From: Bosea sp. Tri-49
GTDB taxonomy: Bacteria; Pseudomonadota; Alphaproteobacteria; Rhizobiales; Beijerinckiaceae
DNA: 64,000 nt
Direction of reading: 5' to 3'
Assembly (NCBI RefSeq): GCF_003952665.1
Contig: NZ_CP017946.1
Coordinates: 1,798,001-1,862,000, forward strand
Under the pieces are notes generated by a model. It did not search any database. It was given only the letters and a program-made list of their open reading frames with translations, and was not told the DNA's origin. Of the stretch, positions 16,318 to 23,803 are shown piece after piece (position 1 is the first letter of the stretch; each line of letters opens with the position of its first letter). Position numbers and translations under genes: made by a program.

Positions 16318-17511
16318 TTAGTTGGACAGGGCCGTGAAGCGCTCCGGCAGGAAGGCCGGGTTCGAGGCGCCAGAGCGGCGCGCGACTTCGTCGGCCCGGC
16401 TCGGGTCGCCATAGAGCCGATAAGCCCAGACCAGCGAAGGCAGAGGCGCCGGCAAGGCCACCTCGATCAGAGGAGCGATATCGGTTTCCTGCCGGCGCAC
16501 TAGCTCGGACAGCAGGCCCTGCATGGTGCCAAGCTCGCGAGCGAGATCGATGCCTTCGGGGCCGATCCGCGCCAACGCGTCGTCGAAGACGGCAGTCATC
16601 ACCGCCCGCGCCTCGATCGCCTCCGGCCGATCGCTATAGTCGCGACGGGCCATCGCTTCGCCGAGCGCCAGCGCCCGGATGACGGCGGTCATGGTCAACG
16701 CATGGCCGGCATTCTCGGCAATCGTCACGGCCGAGCCTTGTGACACGTAAGGCGGTGGCGGGTCGTCCGGACGCCCGGCCGCGACGATCGCCTGGGCGAG
16801 CCGCGCCGGGTCGGCCTGGTCGCCGAGCACGATCGCGGCGTCGGCGATACCAACCGCGAAGGCGACAGGATCGGCTGCGAAGCCGAGCACGGCATTGAAG
16901 GCGGTACCGATCGCCGCGTCGAAAGCGGCCTGCGCCAGCGGCGCGAGGCCGACGGCGCCGGCCAACCCGACGAGATCGCCGACGACGCCGGCGACGGCGC
17001 CGAGCGCGGCCTCGACCACGGTCGCGACCTGTCCGACGATGGCGAAGGCCGCAGAGACGAAGCCGCCCAGCACGGCGCCTATGACGCCGCCGATGCTGAA
17101 AATGCTGTTCTGCAGGATCGAGGCCGACAGGCCAGTATTCTGCTTTGGCGGATCGGCCACCGCCTCGATCGACAGCGCCGCATAGCCGAGCTTGTCTCGC
17201 CGGAACTCGCGCTTTGCCTTGGTCAGGCGCACGGTCACCGGCGCAGGCAGATCCGGCAGGATCAGCGAACCAAGATGCCGGTCCTCGGCCATCCGGCCGA
17301 GCGCCTCGGCCCGGGCATAGCAGAACTGCCCGGTCAGATAGGCCTCGACCTCGAATTTGCGCGGCGCCGGCCCGAAGCTCTCATTCACCCAGAGCGCATT
17401 CGGGATCGGCGTCGTCGCGACGCGCTGGCCACTCTCGTCGCTCGCCGTGTCGACATAGAAGGCCTGGCCGGAAAAGGAGGCCCGGCGCAGGCGCTTCGTC
17501 CAGTCGGTCAT
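16318..17511 (-). CDS. DNA circularisation N-domain protein, Mu gp43 (gpN)-like
   Basis: The 397-aa protein has the N-terminal DNA_circ_N signature (WTKRLRRASFSGQAFYVD, residues 4-21, and ESFGPAPRKFEVEAYLTG). A central Gly/Ala-rich hydrophobic stretch (about 125-240) may be membrane-active or coiled. In Mu-like phages this gene follows the tape measure and encodes a baseplate-hub component. Here a Rha gene and a cargo cassette separate it from the tape measure. Confidence 0.82.
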   Translation of the reverse strand: MTDWTKRLRRASFSGQAFYVDTASDESGQRVATTPIPNALWVNESFGPAPRKFEVEAYLTGQFCYARAEALGRMAEDRHLGSLILPDLPAPVTVRLTKAKREFRRDKLGYAALSIEAVADPPKQNTGLSASILQNSIFSIGGVIGAVLGGFVSAAFAIVGQVATVVEAALGAVAGVVGDLVGLAGAVGLAPLAQAAFDAAIGTAFNAVLGFAADPVAFAVGIADAAIVLGDQADPARLAQAIVAAGRPDDPPPPYVSQGSAVTIAENAGHALTMTAVIRALALGEAMARRDYSDRPEAIEARAVMTAVFDDALARIGPEGIDLARELGTMQGLLSELVRRQETDIAPLIEVALPAPLPSLVWAYRLYGDPSRADEVARRSGASNPAFLPERFTALSN

Positions 17512-17522
17512 AAGAGCCTCGG

Positions 17523-18431
17523 TTACTGCGTCCGCGAATAGCGCTGCTGCAGGATCAAATCCCGCGGCAGCAGGACGGCGGTCGATTGCTTACTGTCGAA
17601 GGTGAGTTTCCGACCGGAACGCTGGGCGCCCGGCAGGCTTGCAAGAGCACCCGCCCAGGCACCGATCCACTGTGTTTCCGCGAAGACCTGCTCGAGGAAC
17701 GGATGACGGTCGGCGATCGCGACGAAGCCCGGGCGGCTCGGCGCCTCGGCAAGGATGCCAAAGCTGCGGACGGCGCGCGCCGCGACGGCATCATGCAATG
17801 CCATATCGAGCTTGCTGCCGACGCTGACCTGCGGGCTTGCCGCGAAGCGAAGGAGATGGGCGAGGCAGCCATGGCCATCGTCCCGTGCCGTCCCAGCCAG
17901 CGCCTGCACCGTGTGACGCTTCAGCGAGGGCAGCTTGTGATAGGACCACATGCGCAAGCCGGCCTCCGGACCGGCGAGCCGCTCGGCGATGCTGATGCTG
18001 CGAAGCGCGAGATCGGCGAGACGCGGCGCGTAGCCGAACATCTGCAAGCCTTCATCCTCATGGGCGAGCGGGATGCCCATCCGACGCAGCTCGTCCTCCA
18101 TCGCGTTGAAGGCGGCAATATAGGCTTCCTTGAAGCGAGCAGCCTCGCGGCCCGTGAATCCCATCACCAGGAAGACGAAGCCGTCGCGGGTAAGGTCGAA
18201 TGAGCGCAGCGGGCGCCCGGTGGCGTCTCGGTATTCACTGAGCGCAAAATTGCGCTGAGTGAATTCGGGGCTGCAGTCGAGGGCATCGATCGATCGCAAA
18301 ACGTCGGCATGTCGCTTTTCGAAGGCTTCTGCAACATTTCGGCTGTTAGCAACGACGCGCCCATCCTTGATCGTGACAATCGGGATCAGGCTCTTCGGCT
18401 CGGTCTGCTGATAGGTCGAGGTCTGACTCAT
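17523..18431 (-). CDS. rha: Rha family phage regulatory protein
   Basis: The 302-aa protein contains the Rha domain (VVANSRNVAEAFEKRHADVL, residues 26-45; DLTRDGFVFLVMGFTGREA, residues 79-97). In phage phi80 and others Rha interferes with phage growth in some hosts; the C-terminal 170 residues here are unassigned. It is inserted among tail genes. GGAGA precedes the ATG by 6 bases, and the leader upstream is rich in inverted repeats, which suggests separate control. Confidence 0.85.
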   Translation of the reverse strand: MSQTSTYQQTEPKSLIPIVTIKDGRVVANSRNVAEAFEKRHADVLRSIDALDCSPEFTQRNFALSEYRDATGRPLRSFDLTRDGFVFLVMGFTGREAARFKEAYIAAFNAMEDELRRMGIPLAHEDEGLQMFGYAPRLADLALRSISIAERLAGPEAGLRMWSYHKLPSLKRHTVQALAGTARDDGHGCLAHLLRFAASPQVSVGSKLDMALHDAVAARAVRSFGILAEAPSRPGFVAIADRHPFLEQVFAETQWIGAWAGALASLPGAQRSGRKLTFDSKQSTAVLLPRDLILQQRYSRTQ

Positions 18432-18441
18432 CTTAAGTCTC

Positions 18442-18505
18442 CATCGGCTCCGGCCCTGACAGGCCCGGAACGCACGGGTTCGCTTTCGCGAGACCGGAGC
18501 CGATG
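18442..18505. promoter_or_regulatory. 12-bp inverted repeat in the rha leader
   Basis: CATCGGCTCCGG (18442-18453) is the exact complement of CCGGAGCCGATG (18494-18505), with 40 bases between that include a smaller CCTGACAGG motif. A matching CCCTGTCAGG occurs at 18537-18546. The repeat begins 10 bases upstream of the rha start codon and could act as an operator or as a leader hairpin near its ribosome site. Confidence 0.6.
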
Positions 18506-18563
18506 AAGCTCTGGAAATCTCGCGTTCGGTAGCCGCCCTGTCAGGAGCGGATCTCGGGAAGAC

Positions 18564-18585
18564 GTGGGCTGAATTTTCAGCCCAC
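18564..18585. terminator. Perfect 10-bp hairpin between minus-strand genes
   Basis: GTGGGCTGAA (18564-18573) pairs perfectly with TTCAGCCCAC (18576-18585) over a two-base centre. A second stem CGCCCTC (18595-18601) / GAGGGCG (18608-18614) lies next to it, directly after the stop of the 18616 gene. No U tract follows on the minus strand, so they may be attenuators or binding sites and not full terminators. Confidence 0.5.
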
Positions 18586-18615
18586 GGAATTGGACGCCCT
18601 CAGTTTCGAGGGCGT

Positions 18616-19014
18616 TTAGCTCCGCGGCAGCGCCAACGATCGGGCAAAGGCGGCAAGCTCTTCGACGCTGTCGGCGCCGCGGGCGTTGTGGCGGATCAAC
18701 GCCTCGGCCCACCCCATCCGGTGGTGGCGTCCGGTCGGCGCGGCTTTTGCCGCCGTCGCAATGGCTTCCTCGGCGCGATCGCCGAGTTCGTCCCGCATCA
18801 GCGACAGGATTTCCCCCGCGGGGTTCAGGACACCCGCGTGTTGGAAACGCGGCTGGCAGAGGAGCCCGTCGGCTACGTCGATCAGCGTAGAAAGCGCTTC
18901 ATAAAGGGCGACCGCCTGAAGCGGCGCGAGCGCTCCGGATCCCGACAGCATCGTTCGACCGCTGAGATCGCCTGTATCAGCGGCCATGTTTGGGCTATGA
19001 TCGCGGTAAGCCAT
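18616..19014 (-). CDS. Hypothetical protein, 132 aa
   Basis: A good ribosome site (GGGAG, 7 bases upstream) supports the ATG at 19014. The protein is soluble, Ala-rich and helical, with AVALYEALSTLIDVADGLLC in the middle and HHRMGWAEALIRHNARG near the end. No family was recognised. It is divergent from the ribbon-helix-helix gene at 19106 and followed by two hairpins. Confidence 0.55.
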   Translation of the reverse strand: MAYRDHSPNMAADTGDLSGRTMLSGSGALAPLQAVALYEALSTLIDVADGLLCQPRFQHAGVLNPAGEILSLMRDELGDRAEEAIATAAKAAPTGRHHRMGWAEALIRHNARGADSVEELAAFARSLALPRS

Positions 19015-19090
19015 GGCTGATCTCCCAAGGATCGGCTTCGGTTAGGGCCGCTTCGGGAGTTCCAGTCCCGTTGCGGCCCGACTTATTTTC

Positions 19091-19130
19091 TGTTATCAAG
19101 AATTCATGACCACGTCAATTACTGATAACA
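19091..19130. promoter_or_regulatory. Operator-like inverted repeat around the RHH gene start
   Basis: TGTTATCA (19091-19098) and TGATAACA (19123-19130) form a perfect 8-bp dyad flanking the ATG at 19106, in an AT-rich patch. Placement over the start region suggests autoregulation by the ribbon-helix-helix product. Confidence 0.55.
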
Positions 19131-19336
19131 AAAAACCCAGAGGGCGCCCTCGAACCGGCGTCGGCACGCTCGTCGGTGTACGCATGTCGCCCGATGAACT
19201 GGCCCTCCTCGACCGCTTTATTGCCGAGATGAAGCCGGACCTAAGCCGACCCGAAGCGCTGCGATTTGCCTTTCGCGATTGGGCTATCGGGCAAGGCCTC
19301 GCACCACACCGGGAGGACCCTGAGGGCGCCAACTAG
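19106..19336 (+). CDS. Ribbon-helix-helix (CopG-like) DNA-binding protein
   Basis: The 76-aa protein has a basic arm (KKPRGRPRTG) with an AT-hook-like GRPR, followed by the RHH strand and helices (GVRMSPDELALLDRFIAE, then RPEALRFAFRDWA). Such proteins bind DNA as dimers and often repress their own gene; the dyad over its start fits. It is on the plus strand inside the minus-strand tail region and may control itself, the next gene or the divergent 18616 gene. Confidence 0.75.
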   Translation: MTTSITDNKKPRGRPRTGVGTLVGVRMSPDELALLDRFIAEMKPDLSRPEALRFAFRDWAIGQGLAPHREDPEGAN

Positions 19337-19386
19337 ACAACACTCCGTCTGGCGACAATTATCGCGCCGGCGAGGTGGAGGTCAGC

Positions 19387-19659
19387 GTGGAAGGCGGAGT
19401 TGGAATAGCTCTCATATTGCTGGCGCTGCCGGCCATCCCAGCTTTCCTGCAAGGGAGCATCTTCGGCGGAATATTCGCGGCCCTGATCGGGACAGTGGGG
19501 CTGATGCTATTCATCCCCTTCCCGCCCATCGGGATTGTCGTTTACCTGTCATCTTGGCTGATAGGATGGATGTTCGGAAACAGCTCTTCAAAGCGACGAC
19601 GATCCGAGCGCCAGCACCGCGAGCTGGTTAGAGCCATTCGCGAGTCAAAAAAGGGCTGA
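19387..19659 (+). CDS. Small two-segment membrane protein
   Basis: From GTG 19387, which has GGAGG 5 bases upstream, the product is 90 aa (GTG 19375 is an alternative). Hydrophobic segments at about 4-40 (GIALILLALPAIPAFLQG and a Gly-rich part) and 43-62 (IPFPPIGIVVYLSSWLIG) precede a strongly basic tail (KRRRSERQHRELVRAI). It pairs with the RHH gene as a plus-strand cassette. Candidate superinfection-exclusion or lysogeny membrane protein; function not known. Confidence 0.6.
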   Translation: MEGGVGIALILLALPAIPAFLQGSIFGGIFAALIGTVGLMLFIPFPPIGIVVYLSSWLIGWMFGNSSSKRRRSERQHRELVRAIRESKKG

Positions 19660-19678
19660 TCTTGCGAAAAGTAAGCCC

Positions 19679-21931
19679 TTAGCGGACTTCCGCCATGCCC
19701 TTGCCGGTGTTCATTCCACCCAGCGACAAAGAGGGCGCTGAGAGCGAGTTGAGCTTCGCCTGCATCCTATCGACTGCCGCATTGAGCTGCGCCTCCATAG
19801 CCGAGACGCCGGAGCTGAAGCCGCTGGCCAAGGCCGAACCGGCGCTGGCGCCCGCCGGCCCTAAGGATTCGACGCTCGACTTCGCCGCTTCGACCTTCGA
19901 GGTGATCTCGGCAATGCCAGGCGCCGCAGTCTTGGTCAGCTTCGGATCGAGCGACTGGCTGGCCAGACCCTCTCCGCTGAACAGGCTATTTGAGGCGGCG
20001 CTGCCCTGCGGGTTTTCCGGCAGTTTCGCGGTATCGTTCTTGAAACCGGGCGGCCGCTCATGGCTGAACGGCTTACCCTCACCAATGGCGGCGCTAATCT
20101 CGGCCGACGAGCTCGTCTTCGCGCCAGACGATTGAGCACGGGAGGGCGGGAGCGTCGTTGAGATCGGCTCACCGCCATAGATCACTGACGTGACCGCCCC
20201 GCCACCCGACAGGTTGGGAGCGAAGCTCGTCGTGCCAGATCCGACCTGCGCGAAATCAGGTCGACCAGGCTGTTGAGCAAACCGGGGACTAGAACCCTGA
20301 GCTTTCTTACGCTCGACGTCTCCTAGCGTGCTTTTGACATCGCTGACCGCTTGAAAAAGGTTTTCCAGCGAGGCCAGATTTTGACGCAGGCCGGCGATCT
20401 TGCCATCGATAGCGTCAGTCTGCGCCTTACGGCGAGCGTCGAGCGTCGCCGCGACGCTTGCCGGAATGACCTTCCCTTTCCGCGTAGATTCGTCGTTTGC
20501 AATGACATCGGCGCGCTTACCTTCAAGCCCTCCAATCTCCTTCCCCAATCGCTCGCGCTCAGCTGAAACGCGCTGCTGAACTAGGATTTCCTTGCGCGCG
20601 TCGACCAGGCGCCTTGTATCGGCCCCGTATTTTCCGGGCGTGGCGCCGTCGAGTTCCTGATTGGCGATCAGGTTGGTACTCGCGTCTTGGAGCCACTCAG
20701 CAGCTTTGTTCGCGGTAGAGTTTTCGCCGCGGTCGATGCGCTTTAGCGCCTCGTCGATCGGCAGAACGATGTTCTTGGCGATGAACCCACCCGCCTGAAC
20801 GGCACGGTTCTCGATCGTGGCGAACATCCTGTCGATCTGCGCCCGGGCATCTTTCGTGACCTTATCGAGATCACGCCCCACCGAGCCCGCCGATGTCTCC
20901 GAGATCGTCTTCGCAAGCTTCTGCCATTCGCCGCGATAGGTCATCAGGGCGCGAACGCCGCGCGAAAACTCGGTATCGGCGAAGAGCTGGGGGATCTTCG
21001 ACAGGTCGCCCTTGAGCGCCTGGGCCGTCAATTCCTCGAAGACCTCGACCAAGTTGCGCCCTTCCTTCCGGCCTTTTGCAAGTCCGGCGGCCAGGTCGAC
21101 GCCCATCTTCTTGAATTTCTTGGCTGTTTCCTCGGTCTCCATCTTCTGGAAGATGTTGCTCATCGACGATTCTGCCGCACTGGCCGAACCGGAGCCTTTG
21201 CGCATGACCTGCAGCATGGCGACCATCTCGGTCAGCCCTTTGGTCCCGGAGAAGCCGGCTGCCGATGCCGCCGGGGCAAGGCCCGGCAGGTATTGCGCCA
21301 TATCCTTCAGCTCGAACTGACCAGCTTTGCCGCCCTCCGCCATGATATCGAAGGCGGACTGCATATCCTTGCCGGCGATCTTGAAGTTCGAAGAGACAGC
21401 ATCCGCCGATTTGGCGATATCATCGATCTCGGCACCAGCCGCAGCGGCGGTTCGCGCCACAGACGGCAAGAATTCAAGGCCCTCTTTAAGCGATCGCCCC
21501 TGGGCTACGAGGACATCGAGCCCGCCCGTAACCTTGCCGGAGGACTGCGCCGTCTCATAGGCGATGCCCTCGATCTGCTTGCGCACCCCCGCTAGATCGG
21601 CGGCGCTGGCATTGGCGGTGACGCCGATGCGCGAGATCTGCCGGTCGACATCGGCGAACTGCTTGTAGCTCGCGGCCAGAGCGGCAGGGGCGGCAATCGT
21701 CGCGATCGAAGATCGGCTCGCCATGGCGATGCGGGACTGCGCAGCCGTCATCGCAGCGGCGTGCCTCTGCACGGCAACCGTGCTGGCGCGGGCCGCGGCG
21801 GAGCCGAAGACGCTGAAGGCTTTCTGCTGGGCGCGACGAAAGGCGTTCAGCTCGCCGGAGGCCTGCGCCAAGCCCGGGCGCAGCTTGCTCTTCGCCGAGA
21901 TGGTCGCCTCGACGCGCGCAACATTGACCAT
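19679..21931 (-). CDS. Tail tape measure protein
   Basis: The 750-aa protein has the PhageMin_Tail signature (PGLAPAASAAGFSGTKGL, then MVAMLQVMRKGSGSASAAES). It also has an alanine-rich, coiled N-terminus and a low-complexity Ser/Pro region (about 560-690). It starts 3 bases after the stop of the frameshift extension of the tail chaperone, the standard place. It is somewhat short for a long contractile tail; length should set tail length. Confidence 0.9.
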   Translation of the reverse strand: MVNVARVEATISAKSKLRPGLAQASGELNAFRRAQQKAFSVFGSAAARASTVAVQRHAAAMTAAQSRIAMASRSSIATIAAPAALAASYKQFADVDRQISRIGVTANASAADLAGVRKQIEGIAYETAQSSGKVTGGLDVLVAQGRSLKEGLEFLPSVARTAAAAGAEIDDIAKSADAVSSNFKIAGKDMQSAFDIMAEGGKAGQFELKDMAQYLPGLAPAASAAGFSGTKGLTEMVAMLQVMRKGSGSASAAESSMSNIFQKMETEETAKKFKKMGVDLAAGLAKGRKEGRNLVEVFEELTAQALKGDLSKIPQLFADTEFSRGVRALMTYRGEWQKLAKTISETSAGSVGRDLDKVTKDARAQIDRMFATIENRAVQAGGFIAKNIVLPIDEALKRIDRGENSTANKAAEWLQDASTNLIANQELDGATPGKYGADTRRLVDARKEILVQQRVSAERERLGKEIGGLEGKRADVIANDESTRKGKVIPASVAATLDARRKAQTDAIDGKIAGLRQNLASLENLFQAVSDVKSTLGDVERKKAQGSSPRFAQQPGRPDFAQVGSGTTSFAPNLSGGGAVTSVIYGGEPISTTLPPSRAQSSGAKTSSSAEISAAIGEGKPFSHERPPGFKNDTAKLPENPQGSAASNSLFSGEGLASQSLDPKLTKTAAPGIAEITSKVEAAKSSVESLGPAGASAGSALASGFSSGVSAMEAQLNAAVDRMQAKLNSLSAPSLSLGGMNTGKGMAEVR

Positions 21932-21934
21932 GGC

Positions 21935-22057
21935 TTACCTGTAGAGTTCGGCCCAGCGCTTCAAGCGCGGCAACGTCATCCGCTCGACCTCGGAGGGGGC
22001 TATCCCGCGTTCGGCGAGGGCGCGGATGCGCGATTCAACGACATCCGCGCGTTCATA
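21935..22057 (-). CDS. Frameshift extension of the tail assembly chaperone
   Basis: A -1 slip on T7 (22063-22057) in the 22000-22368 gene opens a 40-codon frame that starts YERADVV, ends RLKRWAELYR, and stops at TAA 21935-21937, just before the tape measure ATG. The composition is protein-like (charged, helical) and there is no start codon or ribosome site of its own. The fused product would be 144 aa. Paired short and long chaperones made by frameshifting, placed before the tape measure, are conserved in long-tailed phages. Confidence 0.75.
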   Translation of the reverse strand, partial: YERADVVESRIRALAERGIAPSEVERMTLPRLKRWAELYR

Positions 22058-22368
22058 AAAAAATCGAGGACCGCGCCCTCGATCACCATCGCGAGCGCAA
22101 GGTCACGCTCCATACCGATCAGATCGACATCGTGACCGGTAATCAGCCGCTTGATCCAGACCGCCAAGGTTGGTCGATCGGTGAAGGGCGTACCAAGACC
22201 GTCGGCGCTGTAGACGAAATGCCGAGGATCGCCGATCTCCCAGAACTCCGCCACCGAGGGCGGCCGAAGCATCAGATGTGTCTTCGGCTGATCGACATCG
22301 AGGATCGGCGAGGCGAAGGTGATCTTGACCGAGCCGTCAGGCTGGTCCTCGCGACGCGGCGCGCTCAC
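22000..22368 (-). CDS. Tail assembly chaperone, Mu gp41-like (short form)
   Basis: The 122-aa protein starts at GTG 22368 in a GTGA overlap with the tail tube gene. The segment SVAEFWEIGDPRHFVYSADG and the later ITGHDVDLIGMERDLALAM fit the Mu gp41/TAC family that coats the tape measure during assembly. The zero frame ends after the slippery run at a TAG (22000), giving the short product. Confidence 0.78.
   Translation of the reverse strand: MSAPRREDQPDGSVKITFASPILDVDQPKTHLMLRPPSVAEFWEIGDPRHFVYSADGLGTPFTDRPTLAVWIKRLITGHDVDLIGMERDLALAMVIEGAVLDFFMNARMSLNRASAPSPNAG
22057..22063 (-). other. Slippery heptamer for programmed -1 frameshift
   Basis: Seven consecutive T residues on the minus strand, phased as T TTT TTT in the zero frame (GAT TTT TTT ATG), which is the X XXY YYZ arrangement. 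After the slip the next codon is TAT, and the frame stays open to the edge of the tape measure gene. Confidence 0.75.
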
Positions 22369-22745
22369 CGGCGCTGCTCCAGATAGCCCTCGGCGGTACC
22401 GGTGATGCCGGAAAGCTCGCCGGTCATGTCGTCGACCTGCGGGTCACCCATCAGCGTGCAGCGCGAATAGGTCCGCACCACCTTCTCGCTGTCATGAATG
22501 AAGGAGAAGCTGACCTTGTCGAGGGCGTAGAGCGCCGCGACATCGACAGGGTTGCCGTCCCGATCCTTGGCCGCCAGCGAGAGGGCAAAGCGATAGCCCT
22601 GCGCGGTCTCGGAACCGTCGACCGAGCCGTCGAGATTGACCGTCGCCTCGCGACTGAAATTGATGGGATTGTGGGTGAGCGAGCCGCGAATCGACAGGTT
22701 CTGGCCCGTCGGCAGGCGGAATTTGGCGAGGCCGTAATTTGCCAT
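22365..22745 (-). CDS. Tail tube protein, Mu gpM family
   Basis: The 126-aa protein carries the family pattern (LPTGQNLSIRGSLTHNPINF, then YRFALSLAAKDRDGNP) and a C-terminal GTAEGYLEQ. Position between sheath and chaperone genes is normal, except that two plus-strand genes are inserted between sheath and tube. It forms the inner tube of the contractile tail. Confidence 0.88.
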   Translation of the reverse strand: MANYGLAKFRLPTGQNLSIRGSLTHNPINFSREATVNLDGSVDGSETAQGYRFALSLAAKDRDGNPVDVAALYALDKVSFSFIHDSEKVVRTYSRCTLMGDPQVDDMTGELSGITGTAEGYLEQRR

Positions 22746-22889
22746 GGTCTATCCTGGCTGTTCTAGAGTGGGTTGCTGGGAAGGCAGTTGCGACAGGGCC
22801 GGTTTTCAGCTCTAGCTTTACTGCCACCGCAGCCATGGGTTGCGGCCTGAGCTGTCGAGCCGCAGTATTGTGGTCGGGAGGGCTGAGCG

Positions 22890-23270
22890 ATGCCGCAAGC
22901 GAGCCAGGTGCCGGAAGAAGAGGCTGGGCAGGCAAGGCCAGCCGATGCCCCCACCCCTCCCCCGGCCGTGCCACCAGCGCCGGCCGCTCAACTGCCCGCT
23001 CCGGTGGAGCCTAAGGCCAGAGGCATCAGCCCTGAGCGAGCCAAGGAGTGGATCGACCTGAGCTTCGGCACCTGCGACCGTCTGGTTCGGGGCGTACTGC
23101 CGCTCGCCATAGGCGCAGTAGGCTTTTCTGAATACTTCGCCCCGGATTTCCTTTCAGGCATCGCAATGAGTCACGAACTGGCTCTGGCGATGCTGAGTGC
23201 GGGCACGAGCTTCTTCGGCCTGAGCTTGCGTCCTGGCGCGCAGCCTAACCAGGGAGGAGGGCAACAATGA
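22890..23270 (+). CDS. Proline-rich small membrane protein, moron candidate
   Basis: The 126-aa product has a long Pro/Ala-rich N-terminus (about 17-42), then a soluble linker and two hydrophobic stretches (VRGVLPLAIGAVGFSEYF, about 66-83, and LALAMLSAGTSFFGLSL, about 97-113). GGGAGG lies upstream of the ATG. It is on the plus strand, opposite the tail genes, and overlaps the next gene by 4 bases (ATGA). No family was recognised; the pair is likely expressed in the lysogen. Confidence 0.6.
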   Translation: MPQASQVPEEEAGQARPADAPTPPPAVPPAPAAQLPAPVEPKARGISPERAKEWIDLSFGTCDRLVRGVLPLAIGAVGFSEYFAPDFLSGIAMSHELALAMLSAGTSFFGLSLRPGAQPNQGGGQQ

Positions 23271-23803
23271 GTGAGCCTGGCAGCGCCGCGCGGAATACGC
23301 AGGGGCAGGAAATGCCCGAAAAAATACTACTTCGGGCGATCCAATCTGCGTCTGAAGCGCCATCGGCCGCGATGTTTGAGGAACGCACGCGCGAGGCAGT
23401 GATGGCGTTCCATCAGGAACTTGCCGCTCACAATAGAGGCCCGTCCTGGCAAGCATACTTTAGAGAAATCGACGCCCACCCCATGCGGGCGCCCGGTGTT
23501 TTGGGAGTGATCGAGCGCCTACTGCGCAGTCCGGTTTTCTTGCTGTTTATGGGTGTTTACCTAATCGGATTGGGGCTCTACGTGATCCACTCAATGCTAC
23601 CGCCATATATCATCTATCCGGTGCTCGGCGGCGCATTGATCGGGGTCGGCGCTCGCATGCTGTCAGACCTGCAGCTGATGCGGTCGGAGCGCGCTGCCCT
23701 CGTCAAACGCCGCAGAGACGCCGAGGTGCAGGGGCTATACGACCGGCTGGAGCGGATCAGAATCGGCGAGCCACCCCAACGCTATAACGGGCCGCCGGCT
23801 TAA
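23267..23803 (+). CDS. Two-segment membrane protein, moron candidate
   Basis: The 178-aa protein has a helical N-terminal half (about 1-80), two membrane segments (FLLFMGVYLIGLGLYVI, about 92-108, and IIYPVLGGALIGVGARML, about 115-132), and a basic coiled C-terminus. It has a strong GGAGGAGGG ribosome site. Its stop overlaps the convergent sheath stop by 4 bases. It forms a pair with the 22890 gene. No family was recognised; superinfection exclusion is a reasonable guess. Confidence 0.65.
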   Translation: MSEPGSAARNTQGQEMPEKILLRAIQSASEAPSAAMFEERTREAVMAFHQELAAHNRGPSWQAYFREIDAHPMRAPGVLGVIERLLRSPVFLLFMGVYLIGLGLYVIHSMLPPYIIYPVLGGALIGVGARMLSDLQLMRSERAALVKRRRDAEVQGLYDRLERIRIGEPPQRYNGPPA

